Shown: one piece after another, positions 33,319 through 41,901 of the stretch
How the letters are laid out: every line of letters begins with the position of its first letter
Position numbering within the stretch: position 1 is the first letter of the stretch
DNA from: JANJUB01 sp040081075
GTDB taxonomy: Bacteria; Armatimonadota; Fimbriimonadia; Fimbriimonadales; Fimbriimonadaceae
Direction: 5' to 3'
Length of the DNA stretch: 44,736 nucleotides
Assembly: GCA_040081075.1 (NCBI GenBank)
Contig: JBEBHJ010000026.1
Span: 1 to 44,736 of the forward strand
The notes under the pieces: generated by a model
Database searches by the model: none
Told to the model about the DNA's origin: nothing
What the model saw: only the letters and a program-made list of their open reading frames with translations
Made by a program: the position numbers and the translations under genes

Positions 33319-35001
33319 TCACTCGCCTGGATTGAAGTTAGCATAGAGATTTCCGCTAAAAGTTGCAACTACAAACGAGATTCCGGCTGCCAAAAGACTG
33401 GTGACCAACGAGGCCAATATCACGTGAGTTTTAAATGCGATCATGACGACGAACAAACCCGTGGGCAGTGCCCCGACAATAACGACACATAGCATCGTCA
33501 TTAGCGCCCAGAACTGCCGTTGCATGGGGTCATCTACATCGGGAAACAACATAGTAACCAAAAAGACGCAGGCTGAAATGAGCGTCCCTGCGGCCGGGAC
33601 GAATAAGAGTGATGCGACGGAGTAGCTCCACAACGAAGGCTTGATGGCAATGATCAGGATATTGCTAAGGAGACACGGAAACAAGGGGGTAAGCCCTTTG
33701 GCAAGAATTTCAAACCAAGCCGTCATAGATGGCTTGAAGGGAAGAGGCTTTTGCAAGTCAACGCGTCGCAAAACCTCCAAAAAGCCAACCTGAGCTTGGC
33801 CCATTGCTATCATGAAAACCGTCGCCGCCTGCATGACAATTACCATGAGTCCCGGCGCTAACTCCTTATCATCCGGCACCAAAATTGGAATTAGGTTAAT
33901 CACGAGGGCGATGAGCGTAAACAGGATGGTCATACCAAGCATAACCCTGGGAACCAAGATCATCTCGCGCCAAAGGAGAGCCCACGGGCCTGTCATACGC
34001 AATCGCTGGACAAACTTTAGGCGAATCCCCTTGTATTTGCCCTCGCGAGCCTGATGAGCTAATAGCTGTGAGATGTCGCCGCGGGATCGTTGAGTTGCGG
34101 AGTGCTGAACGGCCCTCACCGCTGCCTGATCATACATCCAGCCGACCTGTCGAAAAGCCATGATCAATCCGATTGCGATCACGCTCACCAGTCCCGTCAA
34201 TCCCATCAGTCCGCTTGAAAGTGGATCCCGCGATAATGGTGAAATCGTAAACTCGGTGGCAAACGTAGCCATGAACATCGGCACGCGAAGGACCGGTGAG
34301 CGGGCAACTTCCATCAAACCGGCAACATCCCCATTAGAAGAAACTTTCCAAGCTACATAACCTACGACCGCCAAAAGAACCGCACTAATAGACCAACCTA
34401 GCTGACGGCGTGCCTTGGTTGAGTCCCGATCCGACCGATTAACTCGAAGACTTACTCCATAAGTTAGAGTGATCCAACCCATTGCCATCAGAATCCAACT
34501 AATCGAGGCAAATCGCAGGGCCTTCCCAGGCGCATCGGGATCCGAGATTCCCCGGAATATCGCTTCCCAACCCATTCGAACGGGTCGAATGCCCAACAAG
34601 GCAAGCAACAGGGGGAGAATCAACGTGACGAGATAATCGCGCCCCATCCGAAACAGCAAAACAACTTTTGGCGATAGTGGCGTCGAGAACAGTACGTCAA
34701 CGTCGGCGGGCTTAAAGTTCGTGTTTGCGCTTGCTATGCCGCCAAGCATCATCACCGACAGCAGAGCAAAAACCCCAAAGGCGACCGCATCAATCACTTC
34801 ATAAGCTGGAAATGGGACCAAACCTTGGGCTTGCGTTGGAAAACCCCGTTGGCCGCCCATGCCCGGACGCATGAAAACCATAAAGTAGTAGCCGGAAAAG
34901 AGCAGTAGGCTGATCAGCCGGCGCGGCGTCGTCAGCGCCCGCTTGATTGCGTTGACCGTTGTTCTAAAGGTCAAAAACAACAGGGGCTTTGCCGCGTTCA
35001 T
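33319..35001 (-). CDS. ABC exporter permease, putative ABC_export family
   Basis: The 560-residue protein is polytopic: hydrophobic segments occur throughout (LLLFSGYYFMVFM, FGVFALLSVMMLGGIA, LVTLILPLLLALLGI, ISWILMAMGWITLTYGV and more). The start MNAAKPLLFLTFRTTVNAIK and DVLFSTPLSPKVVLLFRMGR resemble the putative ABC exporter permeases (ABC_export/DUF-type) that pair with single-domain ATPases. Its start overlaps the ATPase gene by 38 bp, which confirms pairing. The exported substrate is unknown. Confidence 0.78.
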   Translation of the reverse strand: MNAAKPLLFLTFRTTVNAIKRALTTPRRLISLLLFSGYYFMVFMRPGMGGQRGFPTQAQGLVPFPAYEVIDAVAFGVFALLSVMMLGGIASANTNFKPADVDVLFSTPLSPKVVLLFRMGRDYLVTLILPLLLALLGIRPVRMGWEAIFRGISDPDAPGKALRFASISWILMAMGWITLTYGVSLRVNRSDRDSTKARRQLGWSISAVLLAVVGYVAWKVSSNGDVAGLMEVARSPVLRVPMFMATFATEFTISPLSRDPLSSGLMGLTGLVSVIAIGLIMAFRQVGWMYDQAAVRAVQHSATQRSRGDISQLLAHQAREGKYKGIRLKFVQRLRMTGPWALLWREMILVPRVMLGMTILFTLIALVINLIPILVPDDKELAPGLMVIVMQAATVFMIAMGQAQVGFLEVLRRVDLQKPLPFKPSMTAWFEILAKGLTPLFPCLLSNILIIAIKPSLWSYSVASLLFVPAAGTLISACVFLVTMLFPDVDDPMQRQFWALMTMLCVVIVGALPTGLFVVMIAFKTHVILASLVTSLLAAGISFVVATFSGNLYANFNPGE

Positions 35002-35713
35002 CTGTCAACTCCAAGAAAATATGTTCAAGGCTCTGTCCTTCCATGTGCTCCATCGTTTGGAGCTCAGCCAGAGTCCCCGAAGCGATAGTCTTCCCCTTGT
35101 TTAGAATTACAACTCGATCACAAAGTTTTTCGGCCGTATCAAGCAAGTGGGTTGACACGAGTATGGTCGCATTGCGGGCTTTTGCCGCCCGGAGTTCATC
35201 TTTAAACTCGGCCACCCCTTGAGGATCAATGCCTATTACGGGTTCATCAAACAAGAACACGTTGGCGTTGTGAACCATCGCACAAGCAATGGCGAGCTTC
35301 TGGCGCATGCCCTTGCTAAGGGTCGCAACCAGATCGTTACGCTTAGCCGCAAGATGGTATCGGTCAAGAAGCGAATCGACATTGTTCTCAAACGCCTCTA
35401 ACGTGTTGAAACACATCGCAACAAACTTGATATGCTCCTCAACGGTAAGCAACTCGTACAGAGAAGGCAACTCTGGAACAAACGCCAAACCGCCCTTAGC
35501 TCGGGCCTGGTCTGAATCCAGATCGAATCCATTGATCAGGATATGCCCCCCGTTCGGTCGAAGGATTCCTGCCACGCACCGCATTGCGGTGGTCTTGCCT
35601 GCGCCATTTGGACCCAGGAGGCCCACGATCTCACCGGGCCGAACTTCAAAGTTTAGGTGATCAACTGCGCGGAAGTTTTTGTATTCTTTAACGAGGTTGA
35701 TAACCTGAAGCAC
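34964..35713 (-). CDS. ABC exporter ATP-binding protein
   Basis: The start is placed at GTG 35713 (VLQVINLVKEYKNFRAVDH), where family similarity begins; an upstream ATG at 35773 would add about 20 unrelated residues. The ATPase has Walker A LLGPNGAGKTT (~36-46), signature LSKGMRQKLAIACA, Walker B VFLFDEPVIGIDP and a switch His in VSTHLL. It belongs to the CcmA/YhaQ-like DrrA group of export ATPases. It overlaps the permease gene and lies back to back with the GT4 gene. Confidence 0.9.
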   Translation of the reverse strand: MLQVINLVKEYKNFRAVDHLNFEVRPGEIVGLLGPNGAGKTTAMRCVAGILRPNGGHILINGFDLDSDQARAKGGLAFVPELPSLYELLTVEEHIKFVAMCFNTLEAFENNVDSLLDRYHLAAKRNDLVATLSKGMRQKLAIACAMVHNANVFLFDEPVIGIDPQGVAEFKDELRAAKARNATILVSTHLLDTAEKLCDRVVILNKGKTIASGTLAELQTMEHMEGQSLEHIFLELTDERGKAPVVFDL

Positions 35714-35792
35714 TGCACAAGGATATACCAGACTCAGAGACGATTCGTTTCGATGATTCGTCCACAGGTACAATGGAGCTTGGGATTAGCGC

Positions 35793-36884
35793 ATGAAACA
35801 AGTAGCAAAAATGCGCGTTCTGCAGATCATCTCTAGCGCAACTACTTCCGGCGCAGAAAAGCACGTCCTCAATCTCTCCGAGCTACTGACCCGTAACGGG
35901 CATTACGTGGAACTCATTTGTCCTCCCAATGGTTGGCTGGGAGAACAGTGCCGGGCGATTGGAATCCCAGTGTTCGAGAGCGAGATGCGAGGTGCCGGCT
36001 GGGGCCGAACCTTGGGCCTTGCCATGAGACGAATCCGAGAGGCCAAGATTGACGTCGTTCACAGTCACCTAACGCGTGCCACTTACTTCGGAGCGATTTC
36101 GGGACTCACCCGAAGACGCCCGGCCGTTGCAACTGTCCACATTGCCAACCATGATGAAATCTATAGGCGAATGGCCTTTGGGCGAAATCGCCTCGTTGCT
36201 GTCAGCAACTTTGTGCGAGGAATTCTTCACGGAAGGGGCATCAAGGACCAGTTTATTGATACCGTATATAACGGCACTGACTTCACTGACCTACAATACA
36301 ACGAAGCAACTCCGGTCTGGCAAGAGTTCGGCATTCCTCAAGATCGTAAGGTCATCGGAATGGTCGGTCGAGTTTGCCGCGAGAAGGGCCACTTGCTCAT
36401 GGTGGAGGCGCTCTCAGATGTCGTAAAGCGCGATCCTCTTGCCCACGTCATGTTTGTGGGTCGATTGGAATCTCAATTCGAACCCGAACTCATGGAAGCC
36501 GTGGCCAGTGCAAACATTGAATCAAACGTGACCTTTGCCGGTGAGCGTCATGATGTGCCCCGGCTTTTGGACTCTTTCGCCTTCACCGCCATGCCATCTC
36601 ATCAGGAAACGTTTGGTGTAGCCGCGATCGAAGCCATGGCCCGTAAGAAAGCCGTTGTTGCAAGTCGTGTGGGCGGCCTTACTGAGGTCGTGAGACACAA
36701 GCAGACCGGGTTGCTTATTGATCTAAGGCCGGACGAACTGTCCGAGGCCATGAAATTCATGCTGCAGAATGAGAGCGAGCGCCACCAAATGGGGCTGTAC
36801 GGTCGCGCCCTTGTTGAGCAGCGGTTTACCCTGAAAGAAATGGTGCGCCGCCTCGAAGGTATCTACGAGCGTTCCATCTCTTAG
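35793..36884 (+). CDS. Family 4 glycosyltransferase (GT-B fold)
   Basis: The 363-residue protein starts RVLQIISSATTSGAEKHVLN (after six leading residues; Met7 is an alternative start). It has IDVVHSHLTRATYFGAI, VSNFVRGILHGRGI, IGMVGRVCREKGHLLMVEAL and the EX7E region HQETFGVAAIEAMARKKAVV, with VGGLTEVVRHKQTGLLI. These identify a retaining GT4 that uses a nucleotide-sugar donor, probably in surface polysaccharide or glycolipid synthesis. No other polysaccharide genes lie nearby, so the acceptor is unknown. Confidence 0.9.
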   Translation: MKQVAKMRVLQIISSATTSGAEKHVLNLSELLTRNGHYVELICPPNGWLGEQCRAIGIPVFESEMRGAGWGRTLGLAMRRIREAKIDVVHSHLTRATYFGAISGLTRRRPAVATVHIANHDEIYRRMAFGRNRLVAVSNFVRGILHGRGIKDQFIDTVYNGTDFTDLQYNEATPVWQEFGIPQDRKVIGMVGRVCREKGHLLMVEALSDVVKRDPLAHVMFVGRLESQFEPELMEAVASANIESNVTFAGERHDVPRLLDSFAFTAMPSHQETFGVAAIEAMARKKAVVASRVGGLTEVVRHKQTGLLIDLRPDELSEAMKFMLQNESERHQMGLYGRALVEQRFTLKEMVRRLEGIYERSIS

Positions 36885-36915
36885 CAAGACTGGCATTCTC
36901 GCTGGCTAAGGGATC

Positions 36916-37080
36916 GTGAATCAGATTCCGATTATTCAAAGTGTGATGCTAGCACTCGTGTATGGAGCCGCTGCTATCGGATTCTACGTGTGGATTTCCC
37001 GCACCGCAAAAGAAGTTCCGAGCCCACTTGGGGTTTGGGTTAATCCAAGCGAAGAACTCGATCTCGCCAACGCCGCTTAA
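36916..37080 (+). CDS. Small single-pass membrane protein, 54 residues
   Basis: A GTG at 36916, with AAGGGA eight bases upstream, opens a 54-residue frame ending at TAA 37080. It reads as an N-terminal membrane helix (QSVMLALVYGAAAIGFYVW, ~8-26), a basic turn (ISRTAKEVPSP) and a short soluble tail (GVWVNPSEELDLANAA). A good hairpin terminator follows within 40 bp, which supports a real transcript end here. No family was recognised. It fills the gap between the GT4 and HxlR genes. Confidence 0.6.
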   Translation: MNQIPIIQSVMLALVYGAAAIGFYVWISRTAKEVPSPLGVWVNPSEELDLANAA

Positions 37081-37116
37081 GACTTTCTCAAAGGTCAAAG
37101 GTAGCTTAATGAATTA

Positions 37117-37161
37117 GTGGGCACACTCTTGCGCAGCTTGAGTGGCCCACTTTTACGTTTT
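37117..37161 (+). terminator. Rho-independent terminator after the small membrane protein
   Basis: GTGGGC and CACTC (37117-37122, 37124-37128) pair with GAGTG and GCCCAC (37140-37150), a stem of 11 bp with one bulged A and an 11-nt loop. TTTTACGTTTT follows. Confidence 0.85.
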
Positions 37162-37180
37162 GTAGCGTCATAGATATTAG
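37152..37180 (+). promoter_or_regulatory. Putative promoter of the HxlR gene
   Basis: TTTACG (37152-37157) and TATTAG (37175-37180) have a 17-bp spacer. The ATG follows six bases after the -10 box, so the message would be leaderless or nearly so. The -35 box overlaps the T-rich tail of the preceding terminator. Weak match to consensus. Confidence 0.35.
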
Positions 37181-37185
37181 ACTCA

Positions 37186-37518
37186 ATGCACGACGACAAA
37201 AATCTTTGCCCTGTATGGCAAACATTGAACCTACTGAATCAACGGTGGACCCTTCACATTGTCCGCAGCTTGCTCGGTGGAAAGAAGCGGTTTAACGAGT
37301 TAAGTCGCGAAAACGGAATCAACCCCCGTACGCTTCGCATGCGCCTCCAACAACTAGAACTGAAGTGCATTATCTCGCGCCACGTCGTCAGCACCATGCC
37401 ACCAAACGTCGAATATGAGCTGACCGACAAGGGCCGGGCGCTAAACGACATTTTCGAGGCACTCTCGAATTGGGGCCGCGACTGGATGTGCCCAGATCAA
37501 GAACCTGGCGGAAACTAA
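37186..37518 (+). CDS. HxlR-family winged-helix transcriptional regulator
   Basis: The 110-residue protein is a winged helix of the HxlR/MarR-like class. The family cysteine is present in NLCPVWQTLNLL, followed by WTLHIVRSLLGGKKRFNELS (recognition-helix region), INPRTLRMRLQQLE and the wing RHVVSTMPPNVEYELTDKGR. HxlR proteins often sense oxidants or aldehydes through that cysteine. It overlaps the convergent Xaa-Pro peptidase gene by 4 bp; its targets are unknown. Confidence 0.9.
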   Translation: MHDDKNLCPVWQTLNLLNQRWTLHIVRSLLGGKKRFNELSRENGINPRTLRMRLQQLELKCIISRHVVSTMPPNVEYELTDKGRALNDIFEALSNWGRDWMCPDQEPGGN

Positions 37519-38600
37519 ACCTGAAGCAAGAAGGGTGATGGCTCGTCGTTTAGGCTGTCGTGCCCAGACTGCGTAACCGTGACGATGTTCTCGATTCGCA
37601 CCCCGAATTTCCCAGCCAAATAGATCCCCGGTTCAATACTGAAGCATTCCCCGACCGATAGTGGCTCTTGATTACCGTTAACGATAAACGGTGCCTCATG
37701 AATTTTCATGCCGATTCCGTGCCCGGTTCGATGAAAGAAAAACTCTCCGTAACCAGCCTGATCGATCACGGTTCGGGCGGCACGATCAACCATTTCGCAG
37801 GCAACTCCTACCTGAATCCTGTCCCGCGCGCCCATGTGTGCATCATAAACGTGCTTATAAACCGAAATGGCTTCGTCACTCGGCTTGCCCACACAAACCG
37901 TTCGTGTGATGTCACTCATGTATCCATCAACGTCACAGCCAAAGTCCATGATAACCACATCGCCATCTTTGATCACCGTGTTATCGGACAAGTGATGCGG
38001 CTCCGCTCCATTAGCACCAGCAGCGACAATGGAAAAGGCCGGCGTGCCACCCAGTCTGCGCATTTCCGTGCGAAGCACATAGTCAATTTCATTCTCGGTT
38101 ACGCCGGGCTTTAGGGCTGCCAACGCCGCCGGAAACGCCTGGTCCGCAACAACCGCGGCACGGCGTAGCGCTGCGATCTCGTCCTGCTTTTTGATGCGCA
38201 TCAAGGCGGCAAGAACGGCATCGCTTTGGCGGAATAGTGCGCCGGGCAGGGCGTGTTGCATCGCCAGCAACATACGTGCTGGCATTTCTGCGTCAACTGT
38301 GATGATTGACGACTTCAAATTCCATTCCGCAGCCAGTTGGGCAAACAAGACCAAAGGGTCCTCTCCATCCTTCCAACTGCGGATATTCGTTATTCCTGCT
38401 CTTGTGGCCTGATTTACCGAAAGGGCGGGGCAGATCATGGACGACCGGCCATCTGCATGAACGGCCAAAGTAGAGAATCTCTCACCCGCTCCTTCATTAA
38501 ACCCATGAAGGTAACCCAAGGTGATCGGATCCCATCCGAAGAAGGCATCAGCCCCTTGGCTCGAAAGTAGTGTGGATAGTTCGTTTGTTCTCGGTCTCAT
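37515..38600 (-). CDS. M24B Xaa-Pro peptidase (aminopeptidase P / prolidase type)
   Basis: The 361-residue protein has an N-terminal creatinase-like domain (~1-125) and the C-terminal pita-bread metalloprotease. All dinuclear metal ligands are visible: Asp pair in DVVIMDFGCDVDGYMSDITR, His in HRTGHGIGMKIHEAP, Glu in CFSIEPGIYL and Glu in GVRIENIV. It should hydrolyse dipeptides or N-terminal residues before proline. The start is ATG 38600. Whether it is aminopeptidase P or prolidase cannot be decided here. Confidence 0.9.
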   Translation of the reverse strand: MRPRTNELSTLLSSQGADAFFGWDPITLGYLHGFNEGAGERFSTLAVHADGRSSMICPALSVNQATRAGITNIRSWKDGEDPLVLFAQLAAEWNLKSSIITVDAEMPARMLLAMQHALPGALFRQSDAVLAALMRIKKQDEIAALRRAAVVADQAFPAALAALKPGVTENEIDYVLRTEMRRLGGTPAFSIVAAGANGAEPHHLSDNTVIKDGDVVIMDFGCDVDGYMSDITRTVCVGKPSDEAISVYKHVYDAHMGARDRIQVGVACEMVDRAARTVIDQAGYGEFFFHRTGHGIGMKIHEAPFIVNGNQEPLSVGECFSIEPGIYLAGKFGVRIENIVTVTQSGHDSLNDEPSPFLLQV

Positions 38601-38683
38601 AATCTCTTCGCTCTCCCCAAAGCTTAATGATATCTTTCCATAAGGGCGCTTAACACAATCTAAATGAACTCTTAAAGCTACGA

Positions 38684-38712
38684 AGCCCAGGCAAAAATAG
38701 GGTGCCTGGGCT
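38684..38712 (-). terminator. Hairpin terminator after citrate synthase
   Basis: AGCCCAGGCA (38684-38693) and TGCCTGGGCT (38703-38712) form a perfect 10-bp stem with a 9-nt loop. On the minus strand it follows gltA. The downstream T-content is weak, so termination may be partial. Confidence 0.75.
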
Positions 38713-38728
38713 CTGCATTCTTTAGAGT

Positions 38729-39874
38729 TTAACGGTTAGCAATCGGAACATAGGCTTCTCCGTGTGATCCCTCATAAATACACGAAGGTCGGATGAGCCT
38801 ATTGTTTGCAAGTTGCTCCAAAACGTGCGCAGACCAACCGCTTACACGTGCAATAACAAAGATCGGCGTGTAAAGGTCAACGGGAATGTCCAAGCAGTAA
38901 TAGGCATAGGCTGCCGGGAAGTCGACGTTCGGGTAGATCCCTTTTTCGGTTTCCATGACGTTCTCAAGAATGTCAGCGATTTCTGACCACTTGGTAACAC
39001 CTTTCTCAAGGGCGAGCTCCTTAGCAACTTTTGTGAGATAGATCGCGCGTGGGTCTCGCTTCTTGTATTCGCGATGTCCAAATCCCATGATTTTCTTCTT
39101 TGTTGCAAGTGCGTCGCGAATCCAAGCTTCAGCCTTGTCCGGCGAGCCGATTTCTTCGAGCATGCGCATAGCTTCTTCGTTGGCGCCACCGTGGAGCGGC
39201 CCGCGAAGGGTGCCAATGCCAGAAACGATTCCACTGTAAATGTCGCTCAGCGTCGCTACCGTAACTCGGCAAGCGAACGTCGAAGCATTAAAGCCATGCT
39301 CAGCGTAAAGCGTGAGTGAGCTATCCAAAACGTGAGCAGTCTTCTCATCCGGCTCCAACCCGCTCATCAGATACAAAAAGTTCTGTGCAATCGAGTGCTC
39401 GGCTTTTGGCTTTATCGGCTCAAAACCTTGACGGATTCTATGACCATTGCCAACAATCGTGCTTGCCTTGGCCAGTATCCGAATCGCTTTGCGCAAGTTA
39501 GCAGCTTGATCAGTCGCGGGAGCGGCGTAATCCGGATCGTTTGGCGCATAAACCGCAAAGCCCACTTTTGCGCTATCCATCGGGTGCGTGGTCTTTGGCA
39601 ATTGTTTTAGTGCCGTGTAAACCGTCTCCGGTACTTCGCGTTCGGCGGCCAAGGTCGCCTTAAGCTCATTGAGTTCCGCTTGATTCGGTAACTTGCCATA
39701 AAGGAGCAAGTAGGCGGTCTCTTCAAAGGAGCCTTGCGAGGCGAGGTCATGAACGTTATAGCCTCGGTAAACCAGCGTGCTCGTTTCGCTGATAATGTCG
39801 CTGATGGTTGTAATTCCGCCGATAACACCTTCCAGGCCCGGGGAATAGTTCGGATGGGACGCCGTTGCACTCAT
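38729..39874 (-). CDS. gltA: Citrate synthase
   Basis: The roughly 381-residue protein is the short, type-II-like dimeric citrate synthase (possibly 2-methylcitrate synthase). Active-site elements are the first His in LHGGANEEA, the second His in MGFGHREYKKRDPRA and the Asp in YPNVDFPAAYAYY. The start is ATG 39874 (MSATASHPNYSPGLEGV); a GTG three codons upstream is possible. It supplies citrate for the TCA cycle. The exact substrate range is not decided by sequence. Confidence 0.93.
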   Translation of the reverse strand: MSATASHPNYSPGLEGVIGGITTISDIISETSTLVYRGYNVHDLASQGSFEETAYLLLYGKLPNQAELNELKATLAAEREVPETVYTALKQLPKTTHPMDSAKVGFAVYAPNDPDYAAPATDQAANLRKAIRILAKASTIVGNGHRIRQGFEPIKPKAEHSIAQNFLYLMSGLEPDEKTAHVLDSSLTLYAEHGFNASTFACRVTVATLSDIYSGIVSGIGTLRGPLHGGANEEAMRMLEEIGSPDKAEAWIRDALATKKKIMGFGHREYKKRDPRAIYLTKVAKELALEKGVTKWSEIADILENVMETEKGIYPNVDFPAAYAYYCLDIPVDLYTPIFVIARVSGWSAHVLEQLANNRLIRPSCIYEGSHGEAYVPIANR

Positions 39875-39971
39875 TGTATTCACTCAAATTGTACCGTGAA
39901 GGCACCCTTAAAAGTCGGTTCAAATCGAACGCAAACTCAGGTTGGATTTTACGTGCTAATATCCAAATGAA

Positions 39972-40967
39972 ATGAAAGTTCGCTTTTCACTCGGTTTGTT
40001 AGCCCTTATGAGCCTTACTATCCTCGGCTGTTCGGGCGGAGACTCGACTTCAACACCAACTTCCGATGGGAAAACTTCGGGAACCCCGGATGCTAAACCC
40101 CTCATTGTTGGCTTCTCGCAAATCGGAGCCGAAAGTGGGTGGCGCACCGCAAACACCCAATCTATTCAAGACGAAGCCAAGAAACGCGGTATCGAACTGA
40201 AATTCTCCGATGCGCAACAGAAACAAGAAAACCAAATCAAGGCAATCAAGAGTTTCATCGCCCAAAAAGTTGACGTGATTGCATTCGCGCCCGTTGTCGA
40301 AACCGGCTGGAAAGATGTTTTACAAGAGGCCAAAGACGCCGGAATCCCCGTTTTCGTTTCCGACCGCCGCCCCGATGTCCCAGAGGACATGTATGTCACC
40401 TTCATTGGCTCAGACTTTGTGACGGAAGGCCGCATGGCGGGCGAATGGTTGACCAAGAAGATGAATGGCAAGGCGAATATTGCCGAACTCGTCGGTACCG
40501 TGGGCAGCGCTCCCGCCAATGATCGGAAAAAAGGCTTCGCCGAAGCCATCGCATCTCAGCCGGGAATGAAGATTATTAAATCGCAAACAGGCGACTTCAC
40601 AAGAACAAAGGGCAAAGAAGTCATGGAAGCTTTCCTCAAGTCACCCGAAGGAGCGCAAATCAACGCCCTTTACGCCCACAACGATGACATGGCCCTCGGC
40701 GCAATCCAAGCCATCGAAGCCGCCGGCAAAAAGCCGGGGACCGACATCGTAGTCGTCTCCATCGACGGGCTCAAAGTGGCCTTTGAAGCGATCGCACAAG
40801 GGAAAATGAACTGCACCGTAGAGTGCAACCCCCTCCTCGGCCCCGCATTGTTTGACGCGATCGAGAAGTTCAGAAAGGGTGAAAAGCTCGACAAGCGAAC
40901 GGTCATGAAAGACGGCATCTTCGATGAAACGACGGCCAAAGCTGAAATTCCCAATCGAAAGTATTAG
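39972..40967 (+). CDS. ytfQ: YtfQ-like sugar-binding lipoprotein
   Basis: The 331-residue product has a lipoprotein signal (MKVRFSLGLLALMSLTILGC, Cys 20). The mature protein closely follows E. coli YtfQ: VGFSQIGAESGWRTANTQSI, QQKQENQIKAIKSFIAQKVD, RKKGFAEAIASQPGMKIIKS, QTGDFTRTKGKEVMEAF and YAHNDDMALGAIQAIEAAGK. YtfQ binds galactofuranose, and related proteins bind arabinofuranose. Next to araD and araB, a pentose ligand is likely (inference). No permease or ATPase partner is seen here. Confidence 0.87.
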   Translation: MKVRFSLGLLALMSLTILGCSGGDSTSTPTSDGKTSGTPDAKPLIVGFSQIGAESGWRTANTQSIQDEAKKRGIELKFSDAQQKQENQIKAIKSFIAQKVDVIAFAPVVETGWKDVLQEAKDAGIPVFVSDRRPDVPEDMYVTFIGSDFVTEGRMAGEWLTKKMNGKANIAELVGTVGSAPANDRKKGFAEAIASQPGMKIIKSQTGDFTRTKGKEVMEAFLKSPEGAQINALYAHNDDMALGAIQAIEAAGKKPGTDIVVVSIDGLKVAFEAIAQGKMNCTVECNPLLGPALFDAIEKFRKGEKLDKRTVMKDGIFDETTAKAEIPNRKY

Positions 40968-40973
40968 AGAAGC

Positions 40974-41041
40974 CTCCCCTGCGGGGGGGAGCTCACACTT
41001 GTTGTCGTCGTACGGCGTCGGCCTCCCTACGGCACGACAAC
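40974..41041. terminator. Two intergenic hairpins between convergent ytfQ and araD genes
   Basis: Hairpin 1 pairs CTCCCC (40974-40979) with GGGGAG (40986-40991). Hairpin 2 pairs GTTGTCGT and CGTA (41001-41012) with TACG and ACGACAAC (41028-41041), about 12 bp with a 2-nt bulge and a 15-nt loop. They occupy the whole gap between two convergent genes and may act as a two-way terminator. The GC-rich palindrome style is shared with the element inside araB. Confidence 0.55.
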
Positions 41042-41046
41042 CGGGG

Positions 41047-41865
41047 CTAGCCTTGCCCGTAGCGATTGTGATAGCGATCCCACCATTTCTCGGTCTCCTC
41101 GGCCGAAATGCGGATAGGTGTCCCTAGGCCGGTCGCGAGTGCTGTCGTTCGCGCCACGTCTTCAACCATAATCGCCGCCTTCAGAGCTTCGCGAACGCTT
41201 CGTCCCCAGGCGAATACCCCATGGTTGCCCAATAGGATGGCTGGCCCGCGCGAGCGATATTTGAGAATGGCTTCGCCAATATGATCGCCCTCGTTATCAA
41301 CATACGGCGCGCATGGGACGTCACCGCCAAACTCATCCGCGATGGCTGTTAGAGTGCATGGAATGGACTTGTGGCAGGCGGCAAAGGCTGTGGCGTAGTT
41401 GCTGTGAGTGTGGACAATCGCCCGAACCTCGGGCATGTTTCGGTAAAGGTAAAGATGCTGAGGGAGGTCAACGCTAGGTCTAAGCTGATTCGGAAGTGCT
41501 TCCCCAGAGTCCAACCTCACTTGAACGACCTTGCCCGGAGTTAGGTGCTCGTAATCGATACCGCTCGGTTTGATAAACACCATCCCAGAAGCCGGATCAT
41601 ACGCGCTGACGTTGCCAGAGTGCATGGTAACGAGGTTTTGGCGGCGTAACTGGATGTTGGCCCAACAGACCTCATCCCGAATGTCTACTTCCTCCGGGTT
41701 AGTGAGATTACCATCGACTTTCAGAATCTCGAGGCCGGATTCTATGCAACGATCACAAACGGCACCATGTAATCCTACCAAGAGCTTGGCAACGGATCCC
41801 CGCGGTTTACCGCACATAGCGCAAACATCCCTTCTCCGTCGCTCTTCCGCATCTGAGCCTTGCAT
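41047..41865 (-). CDS. araD: L-ribulose-5-phosphate 4-epimerase fused to a ClpX-type zinc finger
   Basis: The 272-residue protein has two parts. Residues ~13-48 hold CAMC (15-18) and CDRC (37-40) in a C-x2-C-x18-C-x2-C layout, with CGKPRGSVAKLLVGLHGAVC and IESGLEIL, matching the C4 zinc-binding domain of ClpX (CSFCGKSQ, ICDEC, LCNDII). Residues ~60-272 are a class II aldolase/AraD: GNVSAYD (84-90), KPSG (99-102), Asp133, HTHS (152-155) and LGNHG (213-216), so metal and catalytic residues are intact. The family epimerises L-ribulose-5-phosphate to D-xylulose-5-phosphate. The fusion is unusual; the araB gene lies 36 bp upstream. Confidence 0.85.
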   Translation of the reverse strand: MQGSDAEERRRRDVCAMCGKPRGSVAKLLVGLHGAVCDRCIESGLEILKVDGNLTNPEEVDIRDEVCWANIQLRRQNLVTMHSGNVSAYDPASGMVFIKPSGIDYEHLTPGKVVQVRLDSGEALPNQLRPSVDLPQHLYLYRNMPEVRAIVHTHSNYATAFAACHKSIPCTLTAIADEFGGDVPCAPYVDNEGDHIGEAILKYRSRGPAILLGNHGVFAWGRSVREALKAAIMVEDVARTTALATGLGTPIRISAEETEKWWDRYHNRYGQG

Positions 41866-41901
41866 ATGATTAGTTTGCCATAGTTCTCCCGCGAGACTTG
41901 C

